Below are positions 24,243 to 34,440 of a stretch of DNA of 64,000 nucleotides, in pieces. Every line of letters begins with the position of its first letter. Position 1 is the stretch's first letter. This DNA is from Embiotoca jacksoni (taxonomy: Eukaryota; Chordata; Actinopteri; Embiotocidae), in assembly GCA_022577435.1 (NCBI GenBank), contig JAKOON010000018.1, positions 9,646,096-9,710,095 of the forward strand. The letters are read 5' to 3'. Made by a program: the position numbers and the translations under genes. A model generated the notes under the pieces. The model did not search any database. It was not told where the DNA came from and saw only the letters and a program-made list of their open reading frames with translations.

Positions 24243-24285
<43 letters not shown>
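24243..24285. repeat. (TG)21 microsatellite
   Basis: A pure TG array flanked by decayed TG repeats on both sides (about 24187-24340). Confidence 0.97.
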
Positions 24286-24288
<3 letters not shown>

Positions 24289-24374
24289 TGTGTGCGCATG
24301 TGCTTCAGCATCTAAGAGCTTAAGTGTGTGTTTATGGTTGTGCGAGTGTGCAGAGGGGGTTAAGCAGTGGGGTA

Positions 24375-24540
24375 TTCTCGCCTCTGGTCAGAGGTGGAAT
24401 TAATTTTAGTTGGCAGTCCCACGCTGCGGTCATTTGGTTTAAAGGGAGGTGTTATTATCCTGATTTGGCCGTAACGGCTGGGGATTGGATACCCGACTGT
24501 CAGCTAGACACTCTCTTTTAAAGACAAAGGGGCCGGAGAC
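24375..24540. promoter_or_regulatory. Candidate conserved non-coding element
   Basis: Unique, GC-balanced block with GGAATTAATTTT near 24396 and TGGGGATTGGATACCC near 24479. No repeats. Confidence 0.3.
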
Positions 24541-25070
24541 TGTGTGCTCTTTTATGACTGAGGAATAAATAAAAGAGTGGGAAACCAGCTAGACAGAGGA
24601 GTATCAGTTGCCATCTGACCGATCCTGAAAAACCTGTCAAACTTTAGCCGCTCACAAAAATCTAACACACCTCGCATTCATGTCCATAACCGTTGAGTTT
24701 AGTGATTTGGAAGGATGTCATTATACAAATTCCAGTTTTGTGTTCTGCCTGCTAGAAGATGAAACTGCTGTGTTGCAGTTAGCATTTTTCTATATATTCT
24801 GTTGAACAATAAATCACAGCTGACACTGCAGAAGGAATTTAGAATTAATGAATAGCAAGATGCATCAATAATTGCAATCAGACACTGAGTAATTTGTGAT
24901 TAAACACGTGCATGTGGGTCACCAAGTGTTGAATAAAATGCAGTGTTCACACATACAAGACCACTACAGCCACATGGCATAGGTCCGCTCACACAACCAC
25001 GCATATATGCACACCGGCAATATACTTAATCAGAAATGGTGGTTATAAAGTAATTGTATTGTGTATTCTT
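24540..25070. other. Unique intergenic sequence
   Basis: 24770-24920 is rich in AATTAATGAATAG- and CAATAATTGCAATC-type cores and could be a further enhancer. The rest has no clear feature. Confidence 0.4.
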
Positions 25071-25500
25071 CAGAATGAGCCTAAGCCCCAATTTCATTAA
25101 ATCAAAGATCTATCTCCTGACAGAAATACCCAAATGACCACATACCCCGTTTTTAAATACCAGCCATCTGCCAAGGAGGGCCTTTTCAGCGACCCAATCA
25201 TTTGCATAACCAAAAGATTATTATTTTTCCCCTATGAAAGTTGAAATGACTGAATAATTATAATGTAGTGGATTAGAATGGGGGGGAAAAAAACATGCCT
25301 TGATGTCAGAGAAGATTGCTGAGTAGTCACTATAATCGCTGCTTAGGTTTTTAATCAGAATGAAATATGGGCCATAAATTATTGCCTTTCATGCAAACTT
25401 GTGTTTATGCACCGGCGCATCACAAATCTAATTTTTCAGCATTTTTAAGAGGCTTAAAAGATAGTTATTTTTGTTCAGGAACTCTGAATTAAAAATCGTT
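25070..25500. promoter_or_regulatory. Candidate conserved non-coding element
   Basis: A long unique block with an octamer ATTTGCAT (25200-25207), ATAATTATAATG near 25254 and TTTTTAATCAGAATG near 25349. Apart from a short G run near 25280, it has no simple repeats. Confidence 0.45.
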
Positions 25501-26270
25501 CGGGTATACTTTTACTCGTGGGGATTATGTTCCATACTGTAAGGTTTTTCCTAGAATTACATTATAAACTTGAAATAACCTGCTGCAGCACAACTGCCTG
25601 TGTTTTATACATGCCAGCCAACTGAGATACAAACATAAAATACATGACACGGACCTCGAACTCACAGCTCACATTGTGTAATACCTGGAAACCTTCATCT
25701 TAATATCCTAAAGGAGCGCGCTTTGCTAGACTGAACGTGTTGCATCACTCTGGAATCGTCAACTCATAAAAGTCTGTGCTGTTAAATCTTACCGCTGATG
25801 TACGTTACTGTAAAGCAGTGTAGAGTGAGAAGAAGAACTCATGCATTTATTTAAAATGCCTCTCAGCCAGAAAGTGAAAGAGAGTTTTAATATTACAAAA
25901 CACCTCAGGATTCAGCTGCTAAGATAAGATGCTCTGAGCCCTGAACAGAAAAACGGCACACATACGTACAATCGGTTTATCTATGAGCTCCATTCTTGCT
26001 GCTCACACGCTAAACACAGCAAAGTCTATGATGCCTGCACACCCCTTATCCTTAACAAAGCAGCAAAGCCAATCCATTGTGCTGGATCCTTCTGTAACAA
26101 ATTCATACATCCATATCGACACACCAGGAAACAAGACACCCAAGGAGAGAGGGATGGAGTGATGGACAGAGAGATGGAGGAATACATATCTCCTTCTCTT
26201 TTTGTTTCGCTGGGGGTATTAGTAATCAGAGTACCCCTCCCGCCCCCTCCCTCTTTGGTCTTTACAGCTG
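25500..26270. other. Intergenic sequence, no recognised feature
   Basis: Unique-looking, balanced to AT-rich. No array or coding evidence. Confidence 0.4.
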
Positions 26271-26560
26271 CAAATTGCTTTGCCACCTCTTCCCCCAGCA
26301 GTCTGTCCTGCCAAATCCGCCCATGATGTATCATTATCGCAACTTTGGGTGGAAATCCATAGAATCAATAGGTTTGTCAGGGAAACTCACGCCTGGGATT
26401 GCTTACATGCTGTGAAGCTTGTTCATCCACTAGTCAGGCCTATCCTGCCACAGGCAACGAAAGAAAGCAATGCGCTCAACGGTACATTCGAGACGTGCGT
26501 GAAGGCTCCTACACAACATCCACACCGGCCGATGCAAATACAAGGCCTGCCTGTGCATAT
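26270..26560. promoter_or_regulatory. Weak candidate regulatory block
   Basis: GC-balanced unique sequence ending with an octamer ATGCAAAT (26532-26539). A 98-codon plus-strand frame (26280-26576) crosses it but has no recognisable domain or exon boundary signals. Confidence 0.25.
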
Positions 26561-26579
26561 GCAAACAAATAAATAAGCA

Positions 26580-27048
26580 GTAGCAGTCGCACAAGGACAC
26601 CGAGACCATCTCTATCTGTATTTTTCTGTGTGTCGATCCTGTCTCCCCTTCTGCCCTTCTCTTTGCCTATCTGTCTGTGTTTTACTTCATTAGTCGCACT
26701 GGTCAGCAGGAGCTGGATGGCCGTCTCTTCGCATGTAATTACTGTCCGGTAAACAGGTCAGAAGGGTAGAGTCCAGCCACAGCTGCTGCAGCTTTCAGCA
26801 ACTCACACACATAAAAACACACACAAGCACATGCACGCATACGCGCACAACCACACACACTGACTGCAGATCCTGAGCGTTCAGAGTGGTATTGATTGGT
26901 TGGGCTGTGACATCTCCTAAGCCATGTCACCCCTGTGAAAGAAGCCTCCAAATTGACCAATAATAAAGTGGTGGAAGTTGTAGTGGCACTCTCCTGGGAG
27001 CTGTCCGTGTGGACTGTGTCACTGTGTTTGTGGGTGAGGCGTGTGTCT

Positions 27049-27050
<2 letters not shown>
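26580..27050. other. Intergenic sequence with decayed CA repeat
   Basis: Interrupted CA units at 26805-26862. Otherwise no recognised feature. Confidence 0.45.

Positions 27051-27084
<34 letters not shown>
27051..27084. repeat. (GT)17 microsatellite
   Basis: A pure GT array with decayed GT flanks. Confidence 0.97.
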
Positions 27085-27086
<2 letters not shown>

Positions 27087-27089
27087 TGG

Positions 27090-28310
27090 ATATGCGTGCG
27101 TGTGCACTCTATCCCTGCTGTCCCTGTCATCACCACAGTGACCATCCCTTTTGAAACACATTTCAGATTGTTTTGTTTTGCTGCTTCTGTTATTCAGATG
27201 TATTTAAATTAAAGACAGCACACAAGATTGTGTATTTTCCTTTTTACATTATTAAACAAATCAGATCAGTAAAAGACAACAAAATATCTGTAAAAACCTC
27301 TTATGATATTTCATATTATAATTGTTTTGGTATCCTGTATATGTATTTTGACCAAAACTGCTTCAGAAAATATAAGAAATGACCCAAAATATAGGCTAAC
27401 TGAACATAAATAACACTTAACTGTCTCTATTAGAAGTTAGTGAGTGTAGTGACTGCACTGATTTGAGCAGCAACTGTTTTTCAGTTCGGAAAACTGTACT
27501 CAGTCGAGTAATGTAATTACAGGCTCAAACTCTCCTCTTACCAAAGTTGCATGCATGTAAGGCTAACAGTCTAACACTGCATTTTGATCCCTGAAACAAA
27601 CATTTATTTTTAAGCATGTCTTTTTTTCACTTGCAAATGCCCAAGTGACTACGGCATTGAACAGCTCAGATTATGCAAATGTGATTGGTTTACTTGCCTC
27701 AACTAAACATATTCCTTTTAAAATGACACTTGAACCTGAATGCAAATAAAGTTCAACTTTTATGATTGCATGGCCTATACATTTCAGTTTAAATGGGAAT
27801 ATAAACTAAAAGGAGGCCACACTGTCGAAACCTTAAAAACAAAACCTTGGTCTTGTTTTGTGTTTTTGACTCTCCCAATTGCCACTTAACCAATAATGTT
27901 GCTATATCCTGTACAATTCTATCATTGAGCAAGTATAGGTTAAAGATCTTTGGGGTCTATTAAACACATTCAGCTCTGTACAAATAGATCCTAAAATGAG
28001 TAATGGCCAGAAACTCCATAGACGTTGCTTCACATTGTTGACAATTGTTGTATTTTACAAATAGACTTTAAGCTTTTGTCTGCCCGTCGTTAACACACTT
28101 TTCTAAAAACCCTTCACTCACTGACTTATTAATCTTCCCTTTGAGAGAGAGAGATCAACCTTTATACAAAAACAAGTGTTTGTGTGTGTGCGCACAGGCA
28201 TTCCAACGCCAACCTCATTATAGCGCTGCTTTATGCACAAAGGCTGTTGGGTCACATTGATTTGACTCCCTGGAGTATTAGCATGGGATTACAGCAGTCA
28301 ACAGGCCTTC
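27090..28310. other. AT-rich intergenic sequence with two octamers
   Basis: Octamers ATGCAAAT lie at 27673-27680 and 27740-27747, 60 bp apart. The first is followed at once by GTGATTGG, an inverted CCAAT core. The unique stretch 27560-27780 is therefore a weak enhancer or promoter candidate. The rest has no feature. Confidence 0.4.
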
Positions 28311-28314
28311 ATTA

Positions 28315-28316
<2 letters not shown>

Positions 28317-28375
<59 letters not shown>
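28317..28375. repeat. (GT)29 microsatellite
   Basis: First of three same-strand GT arrays within 600 bp. It passes into GAGTGAGTGAG and GAGAGA at its right end. Confidence 0.98.
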
Positions 28376-28379
<4 letters not shown>

Positions 28380-28484
28380 CGAGTGAGTGAGTAAGAGAGA
28401 TGAGAGAGATGAACTAAGGGTAATTAGTACATAGAATAGTCCAACATGCTGCGTCTCTGCTGCGGAAAGTGTGTTTGAATGCGC

Positions 28485-28486
<2 letters not shown>

Positions 28487-28527
<41 letters not shown>
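28487..28527. repeat. (GT)20 microsatellite with GCGCGC lead
   Basis: Preceded by GCGCGC, so the alternating purine-pyrimidine run starts near 28481 and is Z-DNA-prone. Confidence 0.97.
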
Positions 28528-28528
<1 letters not shown>

Positions 28529-28852
28529 CTGTGTGAGTGAGAGGGCGAGCGTATTTGTGTGCCCTCATTAATTCTTTGTACTAATACAACCACCACCCTG
28601 CTTGAAGTGTTAGACTCTTGGAGAGCTTCTCATCTTTATGATTTAACACTTTGATCTGGGAGTTTGATTGTGTGTGGGCGGAGGCAAGTTAGTTAATGTT
28701 GGCGTGTATGTCCCTTTGTATTAACGTGCGCGTGCGCGTTAGACTTGTGTTCAATAACTGTGTATGAATATGTACATGAGTGTGTGTGTTATATCTTCAC
28801 CTGTCGCTGCGTGTATTCCCATCAGAGAAAAACATATCCAACAATTCACAGC

Positions 28853-28853
<1 letters not shown>

Positions 28854-28907
<54 letters not shown>
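28854..28907. repeat. (TG)26 microsatellite
   Basis: A pure TG array followed by GCGCCTGTGTGTGT. Confidence 0.98.
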
Positions 28908-28910
<3 letters not shown>

Positions 28911-28924
28911 CTGTGTGTGTGTAT

Positions 28925-29150
28925 AATGACAGCCATTTCAAACACTTGGTGGATTACTCATCATTACAATTTGCATAACTTTGAAGTATTCATTGCATTA
29001 GTGTGGCAATTACAATAATTAACATGGGAATCCATGTCAATGGGCCACAGCCACGAGGCAAGTGCAATTACAGCTATGCTAATTAGGGTTTGATTAAGCT
29101 TTTAAAGAACAATCGGCTTATTTAACTGAACATATTCAAGAGGCTGTAGA
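28925..29150. promoter_or_regulatory. Candidate conserved non-coding element
   Basis: One of the most motif-dense blocks: octamer ATTTGCAT (28969-28976), CAATTACAATAATTAAC near 29008, CTAATTAG (29079-29086) and TGATTAAGC near 29091. It also holds a 6-bp inverted pair ACATGG/CCATGT (29022-29037). No simple repeat lies inside, although a GT array lies 20 bp upstream. Confidence 0.5.
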
Positions 29151-29160
29151 GACATTGAAA

Positions 29161-29197
29161 CCCCCCCCCCACCCACACACCCTCACCCACTCTCCCC
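29161..29197. repeat. C-rich low-complexity tract
   Basis: C10 followed by ACCC and CACCC units. It may form a G-quadruplex on the minus strand. Confidence 0.8.
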
Positions 29198-29199
29198 CA

Positions 29200-29627
29200 C
29201 CGCACACACTTATGCTATTACACCACCTGATAGTGAAACATATGCAGACCCAAGTACACACAAATAAATATGCACAAAGAAACACACGTGCATATATGCA
29301 GAAGCACCAGGTGTGCGAGGTGGTGGATGCACACATACGACACATCATCCCCACTCTGGATACACACGCCGTAGACAGCCATGCACACACATACATGCAC
29401 GCATATAAATTCATGCCCTCATGCACACCCACACATGGCTGCACACTCACTGTCTTCCCCCTCCCTCCCCGCCTCTTTCTTTTGTTTTGTCCGCCAGTCT
29501 TTCTGTCCAGACAAGAAGACGGGATGTTTTTTTTGTTTTTTTTCATTGAACAAGAACAATTTGCTGTCTGATGTTGGAAGCCTCATTGTAGTGACGGGGC
29601 CTAAATTAAAGTGTGGGCTTATTAAAG

Positions 29628-29628
<1 letters not shown>
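29200..29628. other. Intergenic sequence with decayed CA repeats
   Basis: Scattered CACACA and CATACA units at 29255-29445, then a CT- and T-rich part. Overlapping open frames of 136-138 codons on both strands reflect the repeat composition. Confidence 0.5.
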
Positions 29629-29629
<1 letters not shown>

Positions 29630-29663
<34 letters not shown>

Positions 29664-29683
29664 GCGTGCGTGCGTGCGCGCGC
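29630..29683. repeat. (TG)n/(TGCG)n compound microsatellite
   Basis: TG array grading into TGCG units and ending in CGCGCG. It is one long alternating purine-pyrimidine run. Confidence 0.96.
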
Positions 29684-29698
29684 TCCTGACACTGATCC

Positions 29699-29787
29699 GC
29701 CCAATAAACTCACTGTCCGTGACTAAGAGTGTGCTTGCAGCAAGACAGACACAATTGCCTGTTAAGTCAGTGTTGCTTTTATTGGGC
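29699..29787. repeat. Perfect 10-bp inverted repeat, 69-bp spacer
   Basis: GCCCAATAAA (29699-29708) pairs exactly with TTTATTGGGC (29778-29787). Each arm contains a CCAAT core. The segment to about 29880 is unique and could be regulatory. Confidence 0.6.
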
Positions 29788-29789
29788 CT

Positions 29790-31080
29790 CCCTGAACAAT
29801 GCCTTGATGTGTGTCACGGCTCAAACCAACATCAAGACGAACTGAGATTATTTTAATGAATTACCGTACCGTCGTCTTTACTGTGGGAGCATTTTCTCAA
29901 TGGTCATCTGCGCACACCTTTTGTACCTTTTACAAACATGCTTGGTTTCTTCAGCTCATCTCTGTGCATCTATTTTTCCTCAAAATTGTCACCGGTGCCC
30001 AGTTTTCAAATCATTTTTTGTCGTAACCTGAATGGAAAAGTGATTTGGATTCTATCTCACAGGACTAAATAGACCAAAGGCTGCTGGCACTGTCCAGTGG
30101 GTCATGTAGAATAAAGCCATGTTTTAAAACTCAACCCTATCTGACCCAAGTCTCACCAGAAGTCTCTGAAAAAAAATTTCAGAACACAAATGAGTAATTT
30201 AATCTTTTATCACGGGTCTGGGGCTCATTAAAATATATTGCTTCTTTTGTCCAGTGGGGACCTGCCAGATACAGACCCATGACTCAATTCTTGGTCCAAA
30301 CTCATAGTTGAAGCCAACTGTTTTGAGTGGACTCTTAAAAAGCAGGAACTTATTTATTTTTTCTGTCTTTTGGTAGATTCTATTGTCCCAGTTGAAATGG
30401 AAATAAATCACCGCAAGAAAAAAGTGAATGATGGAGTCAAATTGTCTGTCTTCTGGTCTGAGTCAGTCAGGGGTCAGCTGGTCGATGAATGTCACTCACA
30501 GCCATGTCAGGGTCACTATACAGCAAATAAAGCGCTGTCTTGGAAAGTCTATAATAACCATTGACAAGAGTGCTGTTTATTTGTTATGACACACACTCAC
30601 ACACACAGAGGAGCGCTTGTACTTTACCTGTACCTGCGCCTTCAAGTTGCCTTTTGAGATCAGTTTGGTAAGACTGCATTTGTGTGTGAGCCAAACTGTG
30701 TGTAAATACTGTATTTCCATATGTGTGTGTGTGTGGCTGTGCGGTTGTGCAGCTATCATCATTACCCTAGTCAATACCCACATGTCCACGTATTGATCAC
30801 TCTATCGATGAGCGATGAAGGATCTCAGGCTGCAAAGAGCTTTGTGGATCTGTTTAGACTTTTACTGAGACCACACAGTGAGATCAGCTCAAGTTCAGTT
30901 AAAGATCACCTCCAGGGCAAGATTATTGGCTCTTAGACGGTTTTATGGGCAGCATTGAATACACATCTGATTAGTGGTTCAAATAAAATTGCACATTATC
31001 GCATGTGTTCATCTATAGGTATTTTTTTTTTTTAAATACTTATTTGTTAGTTATCCTCTGGACAGAGATACGTGAACACA
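29790..31080. other. Intergenic sequence, no recognised feature
   Basis: AT-rich to balanced, with short GT and CA remnants near 30590 and 30722. No gene. Confidence 0.45.
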
Positions 31081-31085
31081 TTCCT

Positions 31086-31105
31086 AATCATTACATGTAA
31101 TGATT
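31086..31105. promoter_or_regulatory. Perfect 20-bp palindrome with two inverted homeodomain cores
   Basis: AATCATTACA is followed without spacer by its exact reverse complement. Each half holds an ATTA core in the same context, as expected for an inverted dimer site of homeodomain proteins. It adjoins a unique block that continues to about 31340. Confidence 0.55.
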
Positions 31106-31109
31106 GTAA

Positions 31110-31340
31110 GCTGGAGGGTTTAATCTCCCTCTACAGGCATGCTGATCAAAAGTTTGTTGCAGTTGAAAGTGTAAATTATTAATCAGAGTTGTATGCGTAT
31201 GTTCATTTTGTTTTGCTATTGAATAATTTTTATGGATCCTCAAAACTGCAGTCAGAGACGGTGAATTAAATGTGTACCGATAAATAAAACTATTTTTGAA
31301 ATTTAATTCATTATATCGAGAGATTAATATATGAATTAAG
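31110..31340. promoter_or_regulatory. Candidate conserved non-coding element
   Basis: Unique sequence with GTAAATTATTAATCAG near 31170, TTGAATAATTTTTATGG near 31219 and GTGAATTAAATGTG near 31260. The call rests on motif content and position beside the palindrome. Confidence 0.35.
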
Positions 31341-32550
31341 AAAATATACCTTTTTTAATCATTGAACTACGTTGACTACAATAGAAAATTCCACAGTAAA
31401 GAAACTGTCTGTTAAATCGTAACTAAACACTGTGCTGGTTGACATACTATTTAAACGTACTGTATATTTATTAACAAAGACGAAATTCTTCCAGACATGT
31501 TCTGCCCTGCAAATATAATTTGAGGGTTACCCTGAACTCGAGAGGTCTTGCTTATTTTACGCCAGAGGTTCTTCTTGTTTTTTAGCCCACGCCAAAATTA
31601 GAAGTTTAGTCTCTCACCCTGACAGGAAGGCTCATTAAAACATATTACCACTCTTGACATGTGGGAACTCACCAACGGCCCATTAAACTCCAGAGCCAGA
31701 GTTCATGAATCCGATGGACAGTTTCCGTGTATAATTAACATGCTGAACACACTGTTTCTGTCTTGGGAGATCTCATAATGTAGGTGTGTGCACAGGTGCA
31801 TGTTTGTATACTGTCGACCGTATGTCTCTTTGTGCCTCTACTGTACATGCAGCCACTCAGAAGGAGATAATGTAGACCAATGTGTTGAAAGAATGAATGC
31901 ATTCTTAATTAAAACATTTTTATTTATTTTTTTAAAGCAAACATAAAAGTCAGTTGATTTGTGTTTTTTCCTTTAAGGCATTTAGTTAACAAAGAACAAT
32001 TAATGTGAAAGTAGGATCAGTTTGAATCCAGAATTACAAGCAAGCCATAGTGAAGAGTGCAAAGGTCAGAGCCTTAAAAACAAAGATTATAACAGGAAGT
32101 GGTGTGAGAGCACGAGTCGGGTATGAAATTCGGTTTTATTTTAGGGAAAGGTAGTGAAGGGAGATGGGTTTCTGAAAATACAGTTCAAGGATTTGTGACA
32201 AAGATTTGGTCTAAATTGCAACATGTAACTTCAAATGGAGTTTGGCTCATAAAAAATGGGAGCTAGCTAGATGGAAAGAGACATGGTTGAGATTTTAAAG
32301 AGTAGAAATGCCTTCTAAATATACATATTTATGATTCCTTTTTTGCTCCAAATAACACTTGTATTCAGGAGCTTTTATTCAGTTTGCTGGGGCAAATGCA
32401 GTGAATGCAACCCTGCAAGTACATCAGAGCTTTTTCTGAACAGTTTACACAGAATTATGTGATGTCTCATGTTAACAAAACATCATGGGGTACATTTCCA
32501 TGACAGCATTGTAGCATAATGTGTGTCAACATAGTCAGTTTGTCTGGAGA
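31340..32550. other. AT-rich intergenic sequence
   Basis: No array or coding signature. 31500-31900 is more balanced, without a clear motif cluster. Confidence 0.45.
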
Positions 32551-32556
32551 AAAAGG

Positions 32557-32575
32557 AAAAAAAAAAAAAAAAAAA
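32557..32575. repeat. Poly-A (19)
   Basis: An uninterrupted 19-A run following AAAAGG. No retroelement body was recognised beside it. Confidence 0.95.
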
Positions 32576-32584
32576 GCCTGCAGG

Positions 32585-32935
32585 CCTCTTACATTTTCTC
32601 CCTCTCCACCTTTCAATTTCTGCCCCCCCCCCTTCCCCCCCTCCCCTCCACCTCACCCCTCGATCCTCTTCGCCATCCCTCCCCCTTCTCCCTCCACCCC
32701 TGCCCAGGCCCCTCCTCCTCCATACCCCCAGGGTGTCCTGAGACCCTTCATTACTGTCGCCATGGTAACACCTCAACCATTTGACAGTGGTCCTGGACAC
32801 TCCTCCCCACCCACCCATCTTCTTTTCCTGACTCCTTCTCTCCTTCTGTCCTCATCTTCCTCCCCTCCTTTCCCTTCAAGGCCCCCTCCTGCTCCCCCTC
32901 CCCTTTCCGAAGTCCCTCCTGTTCCTCTCAAAACA
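32585..32935. repeat. Pyrimidine-rich tract (C/T) with unique island
   Basis: Strong C/T bias on the plus strand, including C-runs at 32623-32647 that fit a minus-strand G-quadruplex. It is interrupted at about 32730-32800 by unique sequence with the X-box. The 161-codon proline/serine-rich plus-strand frame (32519-33004) is a product of this bias. Confidence 0.85.
32756..32769. promoter_or_regulatory. RFX-type X-box
   Basis: GTCGCCATGGTAAC fits both halves of the X-box consensus GTNRCC-N2-RGYAAC without mismatch and is nearly palindromic. RFX proteins bind such sites, classically at ciliary gene promoters. No transcript start can be assigned here, so an enhancer role is equally possible. 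Confidence 0.6.
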
Positions 32936-33139
32936 TGGCTTCCGGACAAAAATCACCAAATCACAGCGGCAAGTGGGGCATATGATGATGGGACGACCCC
33001 CTGAGGTTTTCCTCTCTCCCAAAACCACTCCTTAAATGGCTGCAGAAATCATAATGTCCTAACACTTTGAAGTCAAGTCTCAATTCCACTCTTCACTTTC
33101 TCCGTCCGTCTGTCCGTCTGCCCATCTGTCTGTTTCCCT

Positions 33140-33330
33140 GTTTCTTACACGCTTTCCTCAAGAGTCAAATTGGCTGACTTGTGGGCCTATATTGCCGTGA
33201 CAGAGGGATGTCGTGCCGACTATTTCTCAACCAAATCAGACGGCATCCAATTAAACATGGGAATATTGATCTCACGCCTCATTTCTGAGGATTAGTATTC
33301 CCTTTGAAACATGCGCTGTTTGAAACATGG
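33140..33330. promoter_or_regulatory. Candidate conserved non-coding element
   Basis: Unique GC-balanced block with CATCCAATTAAACATGGG near 33244 and GAGGATTAGTATTCCC near 33286. It lies directly left of the longest CA array. Confidence 0.4.
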
Positions 33331-33363
33331 CCATGATGAAAACACACACGGACACAAGCGCTG

Positions 33364-33472
<109 letters not shown>

Positions 33473-33628
33473 ATACATGCTGAGAGACATGTGTGCTGTT
33501 GGCTGTCTGCCCTCCAGGTGTGACACGGTGATCAGCTGTCATTACGGCTTGCCCTAGCGTCGGCGGCAGTTGATGATGTCAACATGAGATTTAAGGCCCC
33601 TGTTGCTTCTGTGATGCCAAACTCATGT

Positions 33629-33712
33629 ACACACACACACACACACACACGCACACACGCACGCACACACGCACACACACACACACACGCACACACGCAC
33701 ACACACACACAC
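33629..33712. repeat. Interrupted (CA)n/(CACG)n microsatellite
   Basis: CA units with repeated CG interruptions (CACACACG). Second of three CA arrays within 600 bp. Confidence 0.96.
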
Positions 33713-33719
33713 TCCCATT

Positions 33720-33850
33720 TGGTCAGATCAGTTCTCCCTGGCCACCTCTGTGCTTTGTAGCAATGTTTTAATCATGATCGGGCTTGTTTGTAATTATAAA
33801 CACTCTGAGATGCCCATATCAAAGAGCTTCATAGAATTCAGGCCTATGGG
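33720..33850. promoter_or_regulatory. Weak candidate regulatory block
   Basis: Unique sequence between two CA arrays, with GTTTTAATCATGATCG near 33765 and TAATTATAAACAC near 33791. Confidence 0.3.
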
Positions 33851-33875
33851 TATCCTTAGTTGCTTTTGAAAAATG

Positions 33876-33932
33876 CACACAGACACACACACATACACAC
33901 ACACACACACCAACAAACACATGCACACACAC
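33876..33932. repeat. Interrupted CA microsatellite
   Basis: CA array broken by AGA, ATA and CCAACAAA. Confidence 0.93.
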
Positions 33933-33934
33933 TT

Positions 33935-34440
33935 AAACACTTCACTTCAAAAGCAGACCCTTCTTTCTGAGATGTCTGCACGGCTTTTGCATACACCTTG
34001 AAGGCCTTTAGCCCACAGCCCCAAGGTCAACACAAGTTGTTTGTGCATGTCGTGTCGAGCCGTCCCTTGGGCTCAGCTGCTTCAGAGGCCAGACCCCGCT
34101 TTTCTTTTTTTTTTTTACACCGCAAATGCCCATCCTTCAAAGTCAACCCCCAACATCTGAGAGAAACAAGACTTTGAAAGCTAAAGTTAGAATCAGCGGA
34201 AATTAACAGACTTCATTTTAAACAAACAAGGTTCTGGTTTTTTAATGGAAAGTTGGCAACTTGTAGGTTAAGTACTGTGTGTTTCACAGGGATCTCTTGC
34301 AGTGGAGCCTTATTACCAGCTGAGATAATCTTTAATCCCGCTGTTGACTCGCTCAGAGATGGAGAAAAATGGGTTGTCCACTGTAATGATGTTTATCACC
34401 AAACTCATCAGATTGAATGCTGAGCTAAATTTAACATCTT
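33935..34440. promoter_or_regulatory. Unique block with OTX/PITX-type site (weak candidate)
   Basis: 33960-34090 and 34270-34440 are non-repetitive. TAATCCC (34333-34339) fits the K50 homeodomain core bound by OTX and PITX proteins. A T-run separates the two parts near 34105-34116. Confidence 0.25.

Noticed and set aside
29136..29571. Overlapping frames of 136 and 138 codons on opposite strands
   Set aside because: Both are explained by decayed CA repeats and C-rich DNA with few stop codons. Neither has a domain.
32519..33004. 161-codon proline-rich frame
   Set aside because: An artefact of a pyrimidine-biased strand. There is no recognisable proline-rich protein family or splice context.
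33629..33712. CRISPR-like or other spaced repeat array
   Set aside because: The regular look comes from CACACACG interruptions of a CA microsatellite. There are no unique spacers of constant length here or elsewhere.
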